Source: Actinomycetes bacterium (GTDB lineage Bacteria > Actinomycetota > Acidimicrobiia > Acidimicrobiales > Palsa-688). Taken from it: a stretch of DNA of 16,849 nt. The DNA is taken from contig JAKAQB010000068.1 in assembly GCA_021811865.1 (NCBI GenBank), positions 1 through 16,849 of the forward strand, read 5' to 3'. Within the stretch, counting starts at the first letter, position 1. The number at the start of each line of letters is the position of its first letter. Shown here in pieces: positions 5,944-12,495 of the stretch. Under the pieces are notes generated by a model. It did no database searches. It was not told where the DNA came from and saw only the letters and a list, made by a program, of their open reading frames with translations. Made by a program: the position numbers and the translations under genes.

Positions 5944-7518
5944 TCAGCTCGCCCCCCCGCCGGCCGCCACACGTTCGCGCAGGATGTGCTTCTGAATCTT
6001 GCCGGAGCTGCTGCGCGGCAGCTCGTCTACGAAAACGACGCTCTTCGGTACCTTGTAGCCGGCGATCAGAGCGCGGGTTCGTTCCCGCACCTGCGCTTCG
6101 CTCACGTCCGCACCCGGCCTGGCTCTCACGCACGCGACGACCCGCTCGCCCCACTTGTCGTCCGGGATGCCCAGGACCACTGCCTCGATGAGCTCGGGGT
6201 TCGCTTTGAGCAGCGCCATCTCGACCTCCGTCCCGTACACGTTCTCCCCACCGCTCTTGATCATGTCTTTGCGGCGGTCGACGAAGAAGAGGCAGCCGTC
6301 TTCATCCATGCGTACGAGATCGCCGGTGTACATCCACCCATCGCGGACCGCCTCCGCTGTCGCTTCCTCCATGTGGTAGTACCCGGCGAAGACGTTCGGT
6401 CCCCGAACGATCAGCTCCCCGACCGTGCCCACAGGAACCTCGTCGCCCTCGTCGTCGACGATGCGGACGTCAACGTACCAGACAGGCCAACCCAAGCAGT
6501 TCTCCTTGGCGATCGTCTCAGCAGTGCTTTCCGTCACCGTGACGACCGGCGCGCATTCTGTCAGCCCGTAGCCGAAGACGACGGTGTCCACACCCAGCTT
6601 GTCCATCGTCTCGCAGACCAGCTCCCTGCTGTAGGACGCCGCCGCCATCAGCACCATGCGCAACGACGACATGTCGTAGCGACGGATCGTAGGCAGTGGG
6701 AGGAGCGACTGGAGCATGGGCACCAGGAAGAAGGCATACGTGCATCGCTCGGACTGGATCAGCCGGCAGGCTTCCTCGGCGTCCCACGTTCGCATGATCA
6801 CGACGGGCAGGCCTCGGAACATGTTGACCATCGTGAAGATGTGCAACCCGCTGACGTGAATGAACGGCATGCCCTGCAGGAGCTTGTCTCCAGCGTGCGG
6901 CTCATGATTTCGAAGGTACGACAACGAATCCCAGATGACGTTGGCGTGCGTGAGCAACGCTCCTTTCGGCACACCGGTCGTCCCGGACGTGTAGAGCAAC
7001 AGGACCGGATCCTCCGCACACACCTCCTGTGCCTGGGGCTCCTCGTCCCGCGACCCCGCGATGAGCTCTTCGTACGCGACCGCGCCGGGCAACGTTGGCT
7101 CGCCATCGATGACGACGAGCGGACCGCCGAGGCCCTTCAGGTCGGCGACGAGCGGCGCGACGAGGCTCTGAAGGCATTCCTCGAGGCAGAGCAGGCGCGC
7201 GTCGGATTGGTCGACCATGAACGCGATCTCCGCTGGGGCCAACCTGTAGTTGAGCGCGACGAGGACTGCGCCGATCTTGGCACATGCGAAATACAGCTCG
7301 AGGTACTCGTTGCAGTTCCGGCTCAAAATCGCGACCTTGTCGCCCCTGCCGATTCCCCGCTCCCTAAGGCGGTGCGCGAGTCGGTTGATCCGCGCGTTGA
7401 ACTGCGCGAACGTGTACCGTTCGCCCTCGAACACGATGGCTTCTCTGCTTCCGTAGCGTTGCGCAACCCGGCGCAGCACGTTTCCGAGTGTCATTCCGAC
7501 CATCGGCCCGTCGCTCAT
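5944..7518 (-). CDS. Acyl-CoA synthetase (AMP-forming, class I ANL family)
   Basis: The 524-residue enzyme carries all core motifs of carboxylate-CoA ligases. These are the P-loop Tyr-Thr-Ser-Gly-Thr-Thr-Gly (about 176-182), Tyr-Gly-Leu-Thr-Glu (317-321), Tyr-Thr-Gly-Asp (397-400), the hinge Asp-Arg-Arg-Lys-Asp, and the catalytic Lys507 in Ser-Ser-Ser-Gly-Lys. It should turn a carboxylic acid, ATP and CoA into acyl-CoA, AMP and pyrophosphate. The ATG at 7516-7518 has GGAG 8 nt upstream; a GTG 9 nt earlier has no spaced ribosome site. It sits 25 nt after the MeaB gene. In this operon it most likely makes the CoA substrate of the mutase, as a ligase does next to 2-hydroxyisobutyryl-CoA mutase. 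The acid itself cannot be predicted. Confidence 0.93.
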   Translation of the reverse strand: MSDGPMVGMTLGNVLRRVAQRYGSREAIVFEGERYTFAQFNARINRLAHRLRERGIGRGDKVAILSRNCNEYLELYFACAKIGAVLVALNYRLAPAEIAFMVDQSDARLLCLEECLQSLVAPLVADLKGLGGPLVVIDGEPTLPGAVAYEELIAGSRDEEPQAQEVCAEDPVLLLYTSGTTGVPKGALLTHANVIWDSLSYLRNHEPHAGDKLLQGMPFIHVSGLHIFTMVNMFRGLPVVIMRTWDAEEACRLIQSERCTYAFFLVPMLQSLLPLPTIRRYDMSSLRMVLMAAASYSRELVCETMDKLGVDTVVFGYGLTECAPVVTVTESTAETIAKENCLGWPVWYVDVRIVDDEGDEVPVGTVGELIVRGPNVFAGYYHMEEATAEAVRDGWMYTGDLVRMDEDGCLFFVDRRKDMIKSGGENVYGTEVEMALLKANPELIEAVVLGIPDDKWGERVVACVRARPGADVSEAQVRERTRALIAGYKVPKSVVFVDELPRSSSGKIQKHILRERVAAGGGAS

Positions 7519-7543
7519 GAGCAGCACTCCATGTCGTCGTGGG

Positions 7544-8479
7544 TCACGTCTGGTTGCCGACGAGATGTGCCACCGCCTCGGTCACGGACATCCCGTTCGA
7601 CGCCACCTCCCTGGCGAACGTCAGGACGCGCGCGTCGTCCCAAACCGAGGCGACCTCCTCCACAGCCAGCCACTTGATGATGGCAGCAAGTCGCAACGTA
7701 CGCCGTCGCATGCCTTCCCCGGTGGTGGAGAGATGCTCTCGATGCCGGAGGATCTCCGCATGCAGTACTTCGATGCCCTCGCCCGAAGCCGCGGACGTCC
7801 GCAGCACAGGGGGCGTCCAGCCGGCCCTCCGGCTGTACGAGAGCATCATCTCGAGGTCTCGCACCGCCTCGAGTGCATCCGGCTGATCGCACTTGTTGAC
7901 GACAAAGATGTCTGCGATCTCGAGCAAGCCTGCCTTCGCGACCTGGATGGCGTCACCCCAGCCGGGGACGACGACGACAACCACCGTGTCGGCCACATCG
8001 GCGATGGCAATGTCGACCTGGCCGGCGCCGGCGCTCTCGACCACCAGGGCGTCAAACCCCAGCCCGCACAGCACCTCGACGATCGCGGGCATCGATGCGG
8101 ACAATCCGCCTCCCTGCCCGCGGGTACCCATGCTGCGCACGAAGACCCCCGGCAGATTCGCGCAAGCCTGCATTCGAATCCGATCGCCGAGCACCGCTCC
8201 GCCGGTGAACGGACTGCTGGGATCGATCGCGACGACCGCGACACTCTCACCGCGATCGCTGAGCTGACGCAGAAGGCCGCCGATCAGCGTGCTCTTACCG
8301 GCGCCGGCAGCTCCGACGAATCCGACGCTGTCCGTCCTTCGCGTCGTGTCGGCTCGACAGACGCCGTCGAGCAGGCCGACCGCGCCTCGTGGTTCGAGCT
8401 CGATCAGCGACAAGAGCTCGCCGAAGGCGGTCGGGTCCTTCTTCGCCGTCCGCTCGAGCAGTTCAGTCCAGTTCATCAC
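7544..8479 (-). CDS. meaB: MeaB/ArgK-family GTPase, mutase chaperone
   Basis: The 311-residue G3E-type GTPase has a Walker A Gly-Ala-Ala-Gly-Ala-Gly-Lys-Ser-Thr (56-64), the family segment Asp-Pro-Ser-Ser-Pro-Phe (86-91) followed by Gly-Gly-Ala-Val-Leu-Gly-Asp-Arg, and the base-recognition motif Asn-Lys-Cys-Asp (195-198). The usual Glu-Thr-Val-Gly-Val-Gly-Gln-Ser is here Glu-Ser-Ala-Gly-Ala-Gly-Gln-Val (148-155), a mild departure in a region that couples GTP hydrolysis to the partner. MeaB proteins gate adenosylcobalamin loading and eject damaged cofactor from acyl-CoA mutases. The gene starts 8 nt after the mutase large subunit, so that mutase is the evident client. The altered switch may reflect co-evolution with a divergent partner. 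Confidence 0.93.
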   Translation of the reverse strand: MMNWTELLERTAKKDPTAFGELLSLIELEPRGAVGLLDGVCRADTTRRTDSVGFVGAAGAGKSTLIGGLLRQLSDRGESVAVVAIDPSSPFTGGAVLGDRIRMQACANLPGVFVRSMGTRGQGGGLSASMPAIVEVLCGLGFDALVVESAGAGQVDIAIADVADTVVVVVVPGWGDAIQVAKAGLLEIADIFVVNKCDQPDALEAVRDLEMMLSYSRRAGWTPPVLRTSAASGEGIEVLHAEILRHREHLSTTGEGMRRRTLRLAAIIKWLAVEEVASVWDDARVLTFAREVASNGMSVTEAVAHLVGNQT

Positions 8480-8487
8480 CCCGTCCG

Positions 8488-10215
8488 TCAGTCATCGAGC
8501 CACGCGGGGCGTGGGACCATCTCGAAGGGGTCGTAGGGGAAGCCCAGGCCCTCCCGTACCACCCCCATGACCTCGCCAATGGTGGCGAAGGCCTTCCACG
8601 CGTCGATCATCCCGGGGACCACGTTCGCGCCATCCGTGGTCATGCAGCGCAGCTTATCAAGGGCCGGCTTGACGCGTGCGAGATCGCGGCTCGCGAGGAA
8701 TTCCTGCCAGACGGCATGGTGCTTCTTCTGCGTCTTCGTGTACGGGGCGCCGGGCTTGCCTCGAGTGAACTGGAACTGGGGGAACGGGATGGGATAGTCG
8801 TTGAGCTCCTGGTAGGCATTCTCACCCACGCGGATCTTGCGTCCCTCCTCCAGCTCGCGAGCCCGCTCCTGCGCGCCGCGCTCGACTTCCCGTTGGATCC
8901 AGCCACTTCTCACCGCCGCAATCACTCCGCCTTGATCCAGTAGTCGCTGGAGCAGCTCCATCGCTTCGCTCTCGATCCGATCGGTGAGCCATTCGACGTA
9001 ATAGGAGCCGCCGAGGGGATCGGCAGTGAGACACAGGTTCGCCTCTTCGGCGACGATCCGCTCTATCGCCCGGTTTACGACCCAGGCTTCGGTGGTCGGC
9101 GGGCTCACCGCCTCTGTGTACCCCTTCATCTCCATGCCGTTGACCCCTCCGAGCACGCTCGCCATGGCCTCGATGGTCTGGCGGATGACGTTGAAAACCG
9201 GCTGGCGTTGTGTCATCGAGTTGCCCGCGCAGTTGGTGCTCACCGGCGGGCACCGCATCATGGTGGTGTCCGCGCCGTAGCGTTGCTGACCGAGCCGTGC
9301 CCACATACGGCGAGCTGCCCTCAGCTTGCAGATCGTCTCGAAGAAGTCGATCTCTCCGCTGAACGCCATCGCCGGACGGTTGCCGAACTCCTCGAAGCGC
9401 AGGCCGCGGCGAATCATCTCATCGGCGTACTCGATGAAGATCGCAAAGCGAAACGCAAGCTCTTGGAAGGTGTTGATGCCGGCTTCGCGCAGGTCGTAGG
9501 CGCAACCACCATTCGTGGGGCGGAACGACGGCGTGTTGCGGTACGCGTACTCTTGACCATCGCAGGAGACGCGGTAACCGACCTCAAGGGGCTGCTTGTA
9601 ATTCATGCATCTGGTGATCTGAGAAGTGAGCGGATCGTTCACCATGTTGCCGCGGAGCTTTGCCGGATCCCGACCGAGCACTTCGAGGACCGCAAGGTAC
9701 ATGGAGTATTCGCAGACATCCGGAGGGCCGGCCTGATGACCAAGTTCTATGACGAGGCCTTCATCGAGGCTCTTGAGCAGGATGTCGGTATGCCAACGAC
9801 GGTCACCATGGAGCAACTGCCAGATCGAGAAGAGCGGGCCTGTGCAGTTGCCGAGATCGTACTTGACCAACGGGTGGTCGGGATCGATCGTCGCCAGGTT
9901 GAAATAGTCGCCGGAGGTGCGGATCCCCGAAGTCGGTACCGCGCCGGTCATCAGCGTTTCGAGGTACTCGCCAGGATCGATGTCCTGCTCGGTGACGTAT
10001 GGTGTCTGCCCGGCAAAGAAGGGGTTCCCGGTCACCCAGAGCTTCTCCCGGTACATCTTCGGGTAGGAGCCGCGAGTGTACGGATAGCTGCCGGCCAGAT
10101 TGATGTCCTGGTCGTAGGTGAGATGGGCGATGTCTGAGGGCGTGTATATTTCCTTGACGTCGATGCCGGACTGCGTCTTCTGGTCACCCTGCAGGTGCCG
10201 GTGATCACCAACCAT
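8488..10215 (-). CDS. Divergent adenosylcobalamin-dependent acyl-CoA mutase, large subunit
   Basis: The 575-residue protein has the framework of the methylmalonyl-CoA mutase large-chain family: Ser-Gly-Ile-Asp-Val-Lys and Tyr-Thr-Pro near the N-terminus, Tyr-Pro-Tyr-Thr-Arg-Gly (44-49), a Leu-Arg-Gly-Asn-Met-Val-Asn-Asp segment, Phe-Gln-Glu-Leu-Ala-Phe, Lys-Leu-Arg-Ala-Ala-Arg, and Asp-Pro-Leu-Gly-Gly-Ser-Tyr-Tyr-Val-Glu (399-408). It has no cobalamin domain, which is encoded separately. Several active-site motifs differ. The family Ala-Phe-Asp-Leu-Pro-Thr block is absent, the Tyr89 equivalent is Phe67, the catalytic His of Tyr-His-x-x-Glu-Ala-Gly is Asp241, and the His-Thr-Gln-Thr region is Pro-Pro-Val-Ser-Thr-Asn. 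I chose the ATG at 10213-10215, which overlaps the MerR stop by 11 nt, because GGAGG lies 9 nt upstream. A carbon-skeleton mutase on an unknown acyl-CoA is the best call. Confidence 0.88.
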   Translation of the reverse strand: MVGDHRHLQGDQKTQSGIDVKEIYTPSDIAHLTYDQDINLAGSYPYTRGSYPKMYREKLWVTGNPFFAGQTPYVTEQDIDPGEYLETLMTGAVPTSGIRTSGDYFNLATIDPDHPLVKYDLGNCTGPLFSIWQLLHGDRRWHTDILLKSLDEGLVIELGHQAGPPDVCEYSMYLAVLEVLGRDPAKLRGNMVNDPLTSQITRCMNYKQPLEVGYRVSCDGQEYAYRNTPSFRPTNGGCAYDLREAGINTFQELAFRFAIFIEYADEMIRRGLRFEEFGNRPAMAFSGEIDFFETICKLRAARRMWARLGQQRYGADTTMMRCPPVSTNCAGNSMTQRQPVFNVIRQTIEAMASVLGGVNGMEMKGYTEAVSPPTTEAWVVNRAIERIVAEEANLCLTADPLGGSYYVEWLTDRIESEAMELLQRLLDQGGVIAAVRSGWIQREVERGAQERARELEEGRKIRVGENAYQELNDYPIPFPQFQFTRGKPGAPYTKTQKKHHAVWQEFLASRDLARVKPALDKLRCMTTDGANVVPGMIDAWKAFATIGEVMGVVREGLGFPYDPFEMVPRPAWLDD

Positions 10216-10621
10216 CGCCCTCACCCTCCTTTATGGTGCCGCCTTCTACCGCTGGTTTCTCCCGCAACAGCGTTGTCAACCGCTCGATCTCGTGCCGCAG
10301 CATCCGATGGGTTTCCGTCGCGTCGCGAATCTTCTGCTCCATCTTGGCGAGGCTGACGGAAAGGACCCGGATGGACTCTTCGATCACCTTCCGCTCGGTC
10401 GGGTCCTGCTGGTGCGCGTCGACCAGCGGCTTGATCTCCTGGAGCGAGAGGCCGAGCATCCTCGCTCGCCGGATCAGACGCGTCCGGTGGAGAGCCTCTG
10501 CGTCGTACCGGCGCGGCTGGTACCGCTCGCGTTCGCGGCCGTTCAGAAGTCCCTGCTGCTCGTACCACCGGATCGTGCGCGTTGTGACGCCGATCCTCGA
10601 CGCCAGCTCACCGATGGTCAT
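10205..10621 (-). CDS. MerR-family regulator of the mutase operon
   Basis: The 138-residue protein opens with a MerR winged helix-turn-helix (Thr-Ile-Gly-Glu-Leu-Ala, then Thr-Ile-Arg-Trp-Tyr-Glu). A second helix pair follows, then a long Arg/Glu-rich coiled coil (about 80-120) for dimerisation, and a short tail. It contains no Cys, so it is not a metal or redox sensor of the MerR, CueR or SoxR type. Together with the operon content this suggests an acyl-CoA or acid-sensing regulator in the manner of LiuR. I chose the ATG at 10619-10621, preceded by GGGGGGAACA, where homology begins. A GTG at 10666 would add 15 residues and lies where a leaderless transcript could begin. The gene is first in the operon and overlaps the mutase gene by 11 nt, so the regulator is made in step with the enzyme. 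Confidence 0.9.
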   Translation of the reverse strand: MTIGELASRIGVTTRTIRWYEQQGLLNGRERERYQPRRYDAEALHRTRLIRRARMLGLSLQEIKPLVDAHQQDPTERKVIEESIRVLSVSLAKMEQKIRDATETHRMLRHEIERLTTLLREKPAVEGGTIKEGEGDGW

Positions 10622-10674
10622 TGTTCCCCCCACGCCCGGAACCGGGCGGCCCAGCTCGACGCTCACATCCTCGA

Positions 10675-10703
10675 AGCGTAGGCCACATTGACGTGACCGT
10701 CAA
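10675..10703 (-). promoter_or_regulatory. Promoter of the MerR-mutase operon
   Basis: On the minus strand, TTGACG (10703 to 10698) is followed by exactly 17 bp and TACGCT (10680 to 10675). This fits an actinobacterial housekeeping promoter with TAnnnT at -10. Transcription would start near 10667-10669, 46-48 nt before the preferred MerR start and directly at the alternative GTG at 10666. Confidence 0.65.
10688..10703. promoter_or_regulatory. MerR-type operator palindrome
   Basis: TTGACG-TGAC-CGTCAA is a perfect 6-bp inverted repeat with a 4-bp centre. It covers the -35 element and part of the spacer of the operon promoter, the usual place for a MerR-family operator. It resembles sites of acyl-CoA-responsive MerR proteins such as LiuR. 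Autoregulation by the adjacent MerR protein is the natural inference. Confidence 0.7.
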
Positions 10704-10939
10704 CGACATCTCGCCGGGCTCGCGGGAAGGAGCCCGCGGTCGGCGTCGGGGGATTCATCGGCGCACTGCGGGTGAGTGGCGGAGCGAAACCGCGCGGCCC
10801 GCCCCTGACGTACGGCCCCCAGGCTCCGCCGGCACTGTGCCGAGTCTGCGGTGTCGCCCGCCACCCGTAGAGCGATGGCTGACCGCCAACGACGACGAGC
10901 CGGCTGCCAGCTGGCTGGGCGGCGCTCGGGGGCCGGATC

Positions 10940-11018
10940 GCGCGCAGCCAGCCGAACTGCGCGCACAGGGCCCAGCATCTGGTCGTGGGTGCGCGCTGTT
11001 TGCTCGTGTGCGCGCGGT
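10940..11018. repeat. 79-bp dispersed repeat, copy B
   Basis: Same length and architecture as copy A at 159-237: GCGCGCAG, a 9-nt loop, CTGCGCGC, a conserved central block around 10982-10996, and GTGCGCGCGGT at the end. About 81 percent identity by hand count, no gaps, both stem arms unchanged. Both copies lie in non-coding sequence beside decayed or mobile material. Confidence 0.6.
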
Positions 11019-11208
11019 CCACGCGACGAGGGGGCCCGCGCGCTTCGAGGAACCAGGCTCTTCCTGGTGCCATGCCGACCTCGTCGGGGTGAACGCCGGC
11101 GCGTCGGGCACGGAGGAAGGCGGCGAGCTCGGCCCGCCGGGCACGGGGTCGGACAGTGGTCCCTGAGGGTGAGACGACTGCTCGACGGTCCACCGTGCCG
11201 CTAGAAAC

Positions 11209-11236
11209 TGCCTATAGTTATGTGCCTATAGTTATG
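11209..11236. repeat. Perfect 14-bp tandem repeat with -10-like sequence
   Basis: TGCCTATAGTTATG occurs twice in direct tandem. Each unit contains TATAGT, a good -10 hexamer, in otherwise GC-rich surroundings. An ATG at 11240 lies 7 nt after the second TATAGT, the geometry of a leaderless start. The frame that follows has no recognisable product and runs antisense into the antitoxin gene. It may be an orphan promoter or operator of a lost gene. Confidence 0.5.
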
Positions 11237-11377
11237 GCGATGGACGAGCTCCCCCTCGGAGTCACGACGTACCCGGGGCTCTCGCCCCTGGACTGCGCTC
11301 GCAACCGCTCGCGTGCTGCTCATCGCTCGCCCCTCGACGCCCCCCGGGGCGCGCTCGGCGGTCCCGAGCCTTCGAGC

Positions 11378-11716
11378 TCAGGCACTGCGCTTGCTGGCGG
11401 GGATATCGGTGGCCGTGAGCGCGATGCGCTGGTCGCCGAGGACCGCGTGGATCTCGAGGTGTCCGCCCAAGGCTTCGACGTACGCGGCGAGCGTCGAGAG
11501 CAGCATGTCCCCCTCGCGCTCGATGCGAGAGATCGTGGACTGGGGTCGCTGCATGGTCCGGGACAGCTCGACCTGGGTGAGCTGGCGCACCCGCCGCAAC
11601 TCGCCAAGCGCGTCGCGGACTTGCTCGACGACGACCTTTGCCCGTTCGCGTTCCACGCGCTCCCGGCGATCGGGACGGGCCATGACCGTGGCCTCGAGGT
11701 CCTCAAAGCGCTTCAC
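11378..11716 (-). CDS. Antitoxin, XRE helix-turn-helix (HigA-like)
   Basis: The 112-residue protein has a helical, charged N-terminus and a Cro/CI-type helix-turn-helix at about 40-75 (Leu-Thr-Gln-Val-Glu-Leu-Ser, then Gln-Ser-Thr-Ile-Ser-Arg-Ile-Glu). A short C-terminal region follows (Leu-Glu-Ile-His-Ala-Val). It would bind and neutralise the toxin encoded just upstream and repress their shared promoter. The GTG start overlaps the toxin stop in a GTGA (11713-11716), with AGGAGG 8 nt before it. The toxin-first order is that of HigBA systems. Confidence 0.85.
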   Translation of the reverse strand: MKRFEDLEATVMARPDRRERVERERAKVVVEQVRDALGELRRVRQLTQVELSRTMQRPQSTISRIEREGDMLLSTLAAYVEALGGHLEIHAVLGDQRIALTATDIPASKRSA

Positions 11717-12078
11717 CGTTGCTTCCTCCTGTTTCGATTCGTCTCGACGTACTCGGCGTAGAGCCGCTCTGCTTCAGGGATGGCCCGGCGGTACCACGAC
11801 TGCCACTGCCCGGCCTTGTTACCTCCGACGAGCATGACAGCTCGCCGGTCGGGATCGAACACGAACGGCACCCGTAGGTGTGCTCGGCCAACCGATGCCC
11901 GCAGCTCCTTCAGATTGGCGAGCTTGCTGCCCTGGATCGTGTCGACCGTCGGGCGCCCGAGAGCTGGGCCGTGATCCCGGAGCATGGCAATGCGCGCCGT
12001 GAGTGCATCCTGGTGAACCTCGATTAGCTCGTTCCACCATGCCTCAAACCCTTCGGTGACGAGCACCTCCCACGGCAC
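11713..12078 (-). CDS. RelE/HigB-superfamily toxin (Gp49-like)
   Basis: The 121-residue basic protein starts at GTG. It has the RelE-fold pattern of phage-derived Gp49/HigB proteins: an N-terminal strand, two helices (Phe-Glu-Ala-Trp-Trp-Asn-Glu-Leu), a central Leu-Gly-Arg-Pro-Thr-Val-Asp, then Leu-Lys-Glu-Leu-Arg, Leu-Arg-Val-Pro-Phe-Val-Phe-Asp-Pro, Ala-Val-Met-Leu-Val-Gly-Gly-Asn-Lys and a helical tail. Members usually cleave mRNA on the ribosome. The Lys/Arg strand residues are present and nothing is truncated, so the pair is probably functional. It is co-translated with the antitoxin by a 4-nt overlap. Confidence 0.87.
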   Translation of the reverse strand: MPWEVLVTEGFEAWWNELIEVHQDALTARIAMLRDHGPALGRPTVDTIQGSKLANLKELRASVGRAHLRVPFVFDPDRRAVMLVGGNKAGQWQSWYRRAIPEAERLYAEYVETNRNRRKQR

Positions 12079-12100
12079 CGACCCAGTACACCGCTCACAG

Positions 12101-12115
12101 GTTATACTGTAAACG
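12101..12115 (-). promoter_or_regulatory. Probable toxin-antitoxin promoter region
   Basis: The minus strand reads GTTTACAGTATAACC about 23 nt before the toxin start. TATAAC is a good -10 hexamer, and TTA-CAGTA-TAA forms a small imperfect palindrome that the antitoxin could bind. I see no convincing -35. Confidence 0.4.
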
Positions 12116-12409
12116 AGATAGCTTGGTGGTCACAACCAGAACAGCTTCGCTCCGCGACGAGGGGGATGCCGGCGATGAGGGTCCCCCCGAGGACGAAGCG
12201 GCGAAGAGCACCGCGCCCGACAGCTCGGCGCTGCGGCTCGTGGTGTGGAGGTCGGCGGCGACCACTCGGCGAGCGTCCAGGACCGCCCGGGCGTACTTCG
12301 CGGTCGCGCTGCTCCACCGGGTCTCGGTCGGCGCCGGCAACTCCTCGTTCTGGGACCCCGGGTAGCAGTCCCCAGCCCCCTGCACCCCAGCGATCCCGCG
12401 GCCCACCTG
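12116..12409. other. Intergenic, possible decayed sequence
   Basis: Nearly 300 bp between the toxin-antitoxin promoter and the secreted-protein promoter. Frames are open on both strands but I recognise no product from either. A degraded gene is possible; nothing here supports an intact one. Confidence 0.4.
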
Positions 12410-12426
12410 CTTCAGCGCGGCTTCAG
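12410..12426 (+). promoter_or_regulatory. Candidate response-regulator site before the secreted protein
   Basis: CTTCAG-CGCGG-CTTCAG is a perfect direct repeat with an 11-bp period, about 70 bp upstream of the secreted-protein start. The same half-sites and spacing recur before the response-regulator gene at 12856. Confidence 0.6.
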
Positions 12427-12495
12427 GGGTACTGGCGCAGCATGCGCCTGCGACCTCCGCTCGGGGCGGAGGCGACGGAGAAGGAGACCCCCACC

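Larger units (their letters stand above)
10704..11377. other. Long intergenic region without a supported gene
   Basis: About 670 bp between the divergent operon promoter and the end of the antitoxin gene. It holds copy B of the 79-bp repeat and a 14-bp tandem repeat, both listed separately. Open frames are present on both strands, but their products are Arg/Gly/Ala-rich and unrecognisable, as expected by chance at this GC content. Confidence 0.5.

Noticed and set aside
5899..7677. 592-residue open frame on the plus strand
   Set aside because: It is the antisense shadow of the acyl-CoA synthetase and part of the B12-binding gene. It is rich in His, Arg and Asp and has no recognisable domain.
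8488..10215. Assignment as ordinary methylmalonyl-CoA mutase or 2-hydroxyisobutyryl-CoA mutase
   Set aside because: Several family-defining active-site motifs are missing or replaced, so a named substrate would be over-annotation.
10205..10621. Metal- or redox-sensing MerR protein
   Set aside because: The protein contains no cysteine, and its neighbours are acyl-CoA enzymes.
10622..10760. Cobalamin riboswitch before the B12 mutase operon
   Set aside because: The leader after the predicted start site is under 50 nt and no B12-box-like sequence was seen.
10621..11204. Genes on either strand in the 10.6-11.2 kb spacer
   Set aside because: At least six mutually overlapping frames are open here, which is expected by chance at this GC content. 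The dispersed repeat lies inside them.
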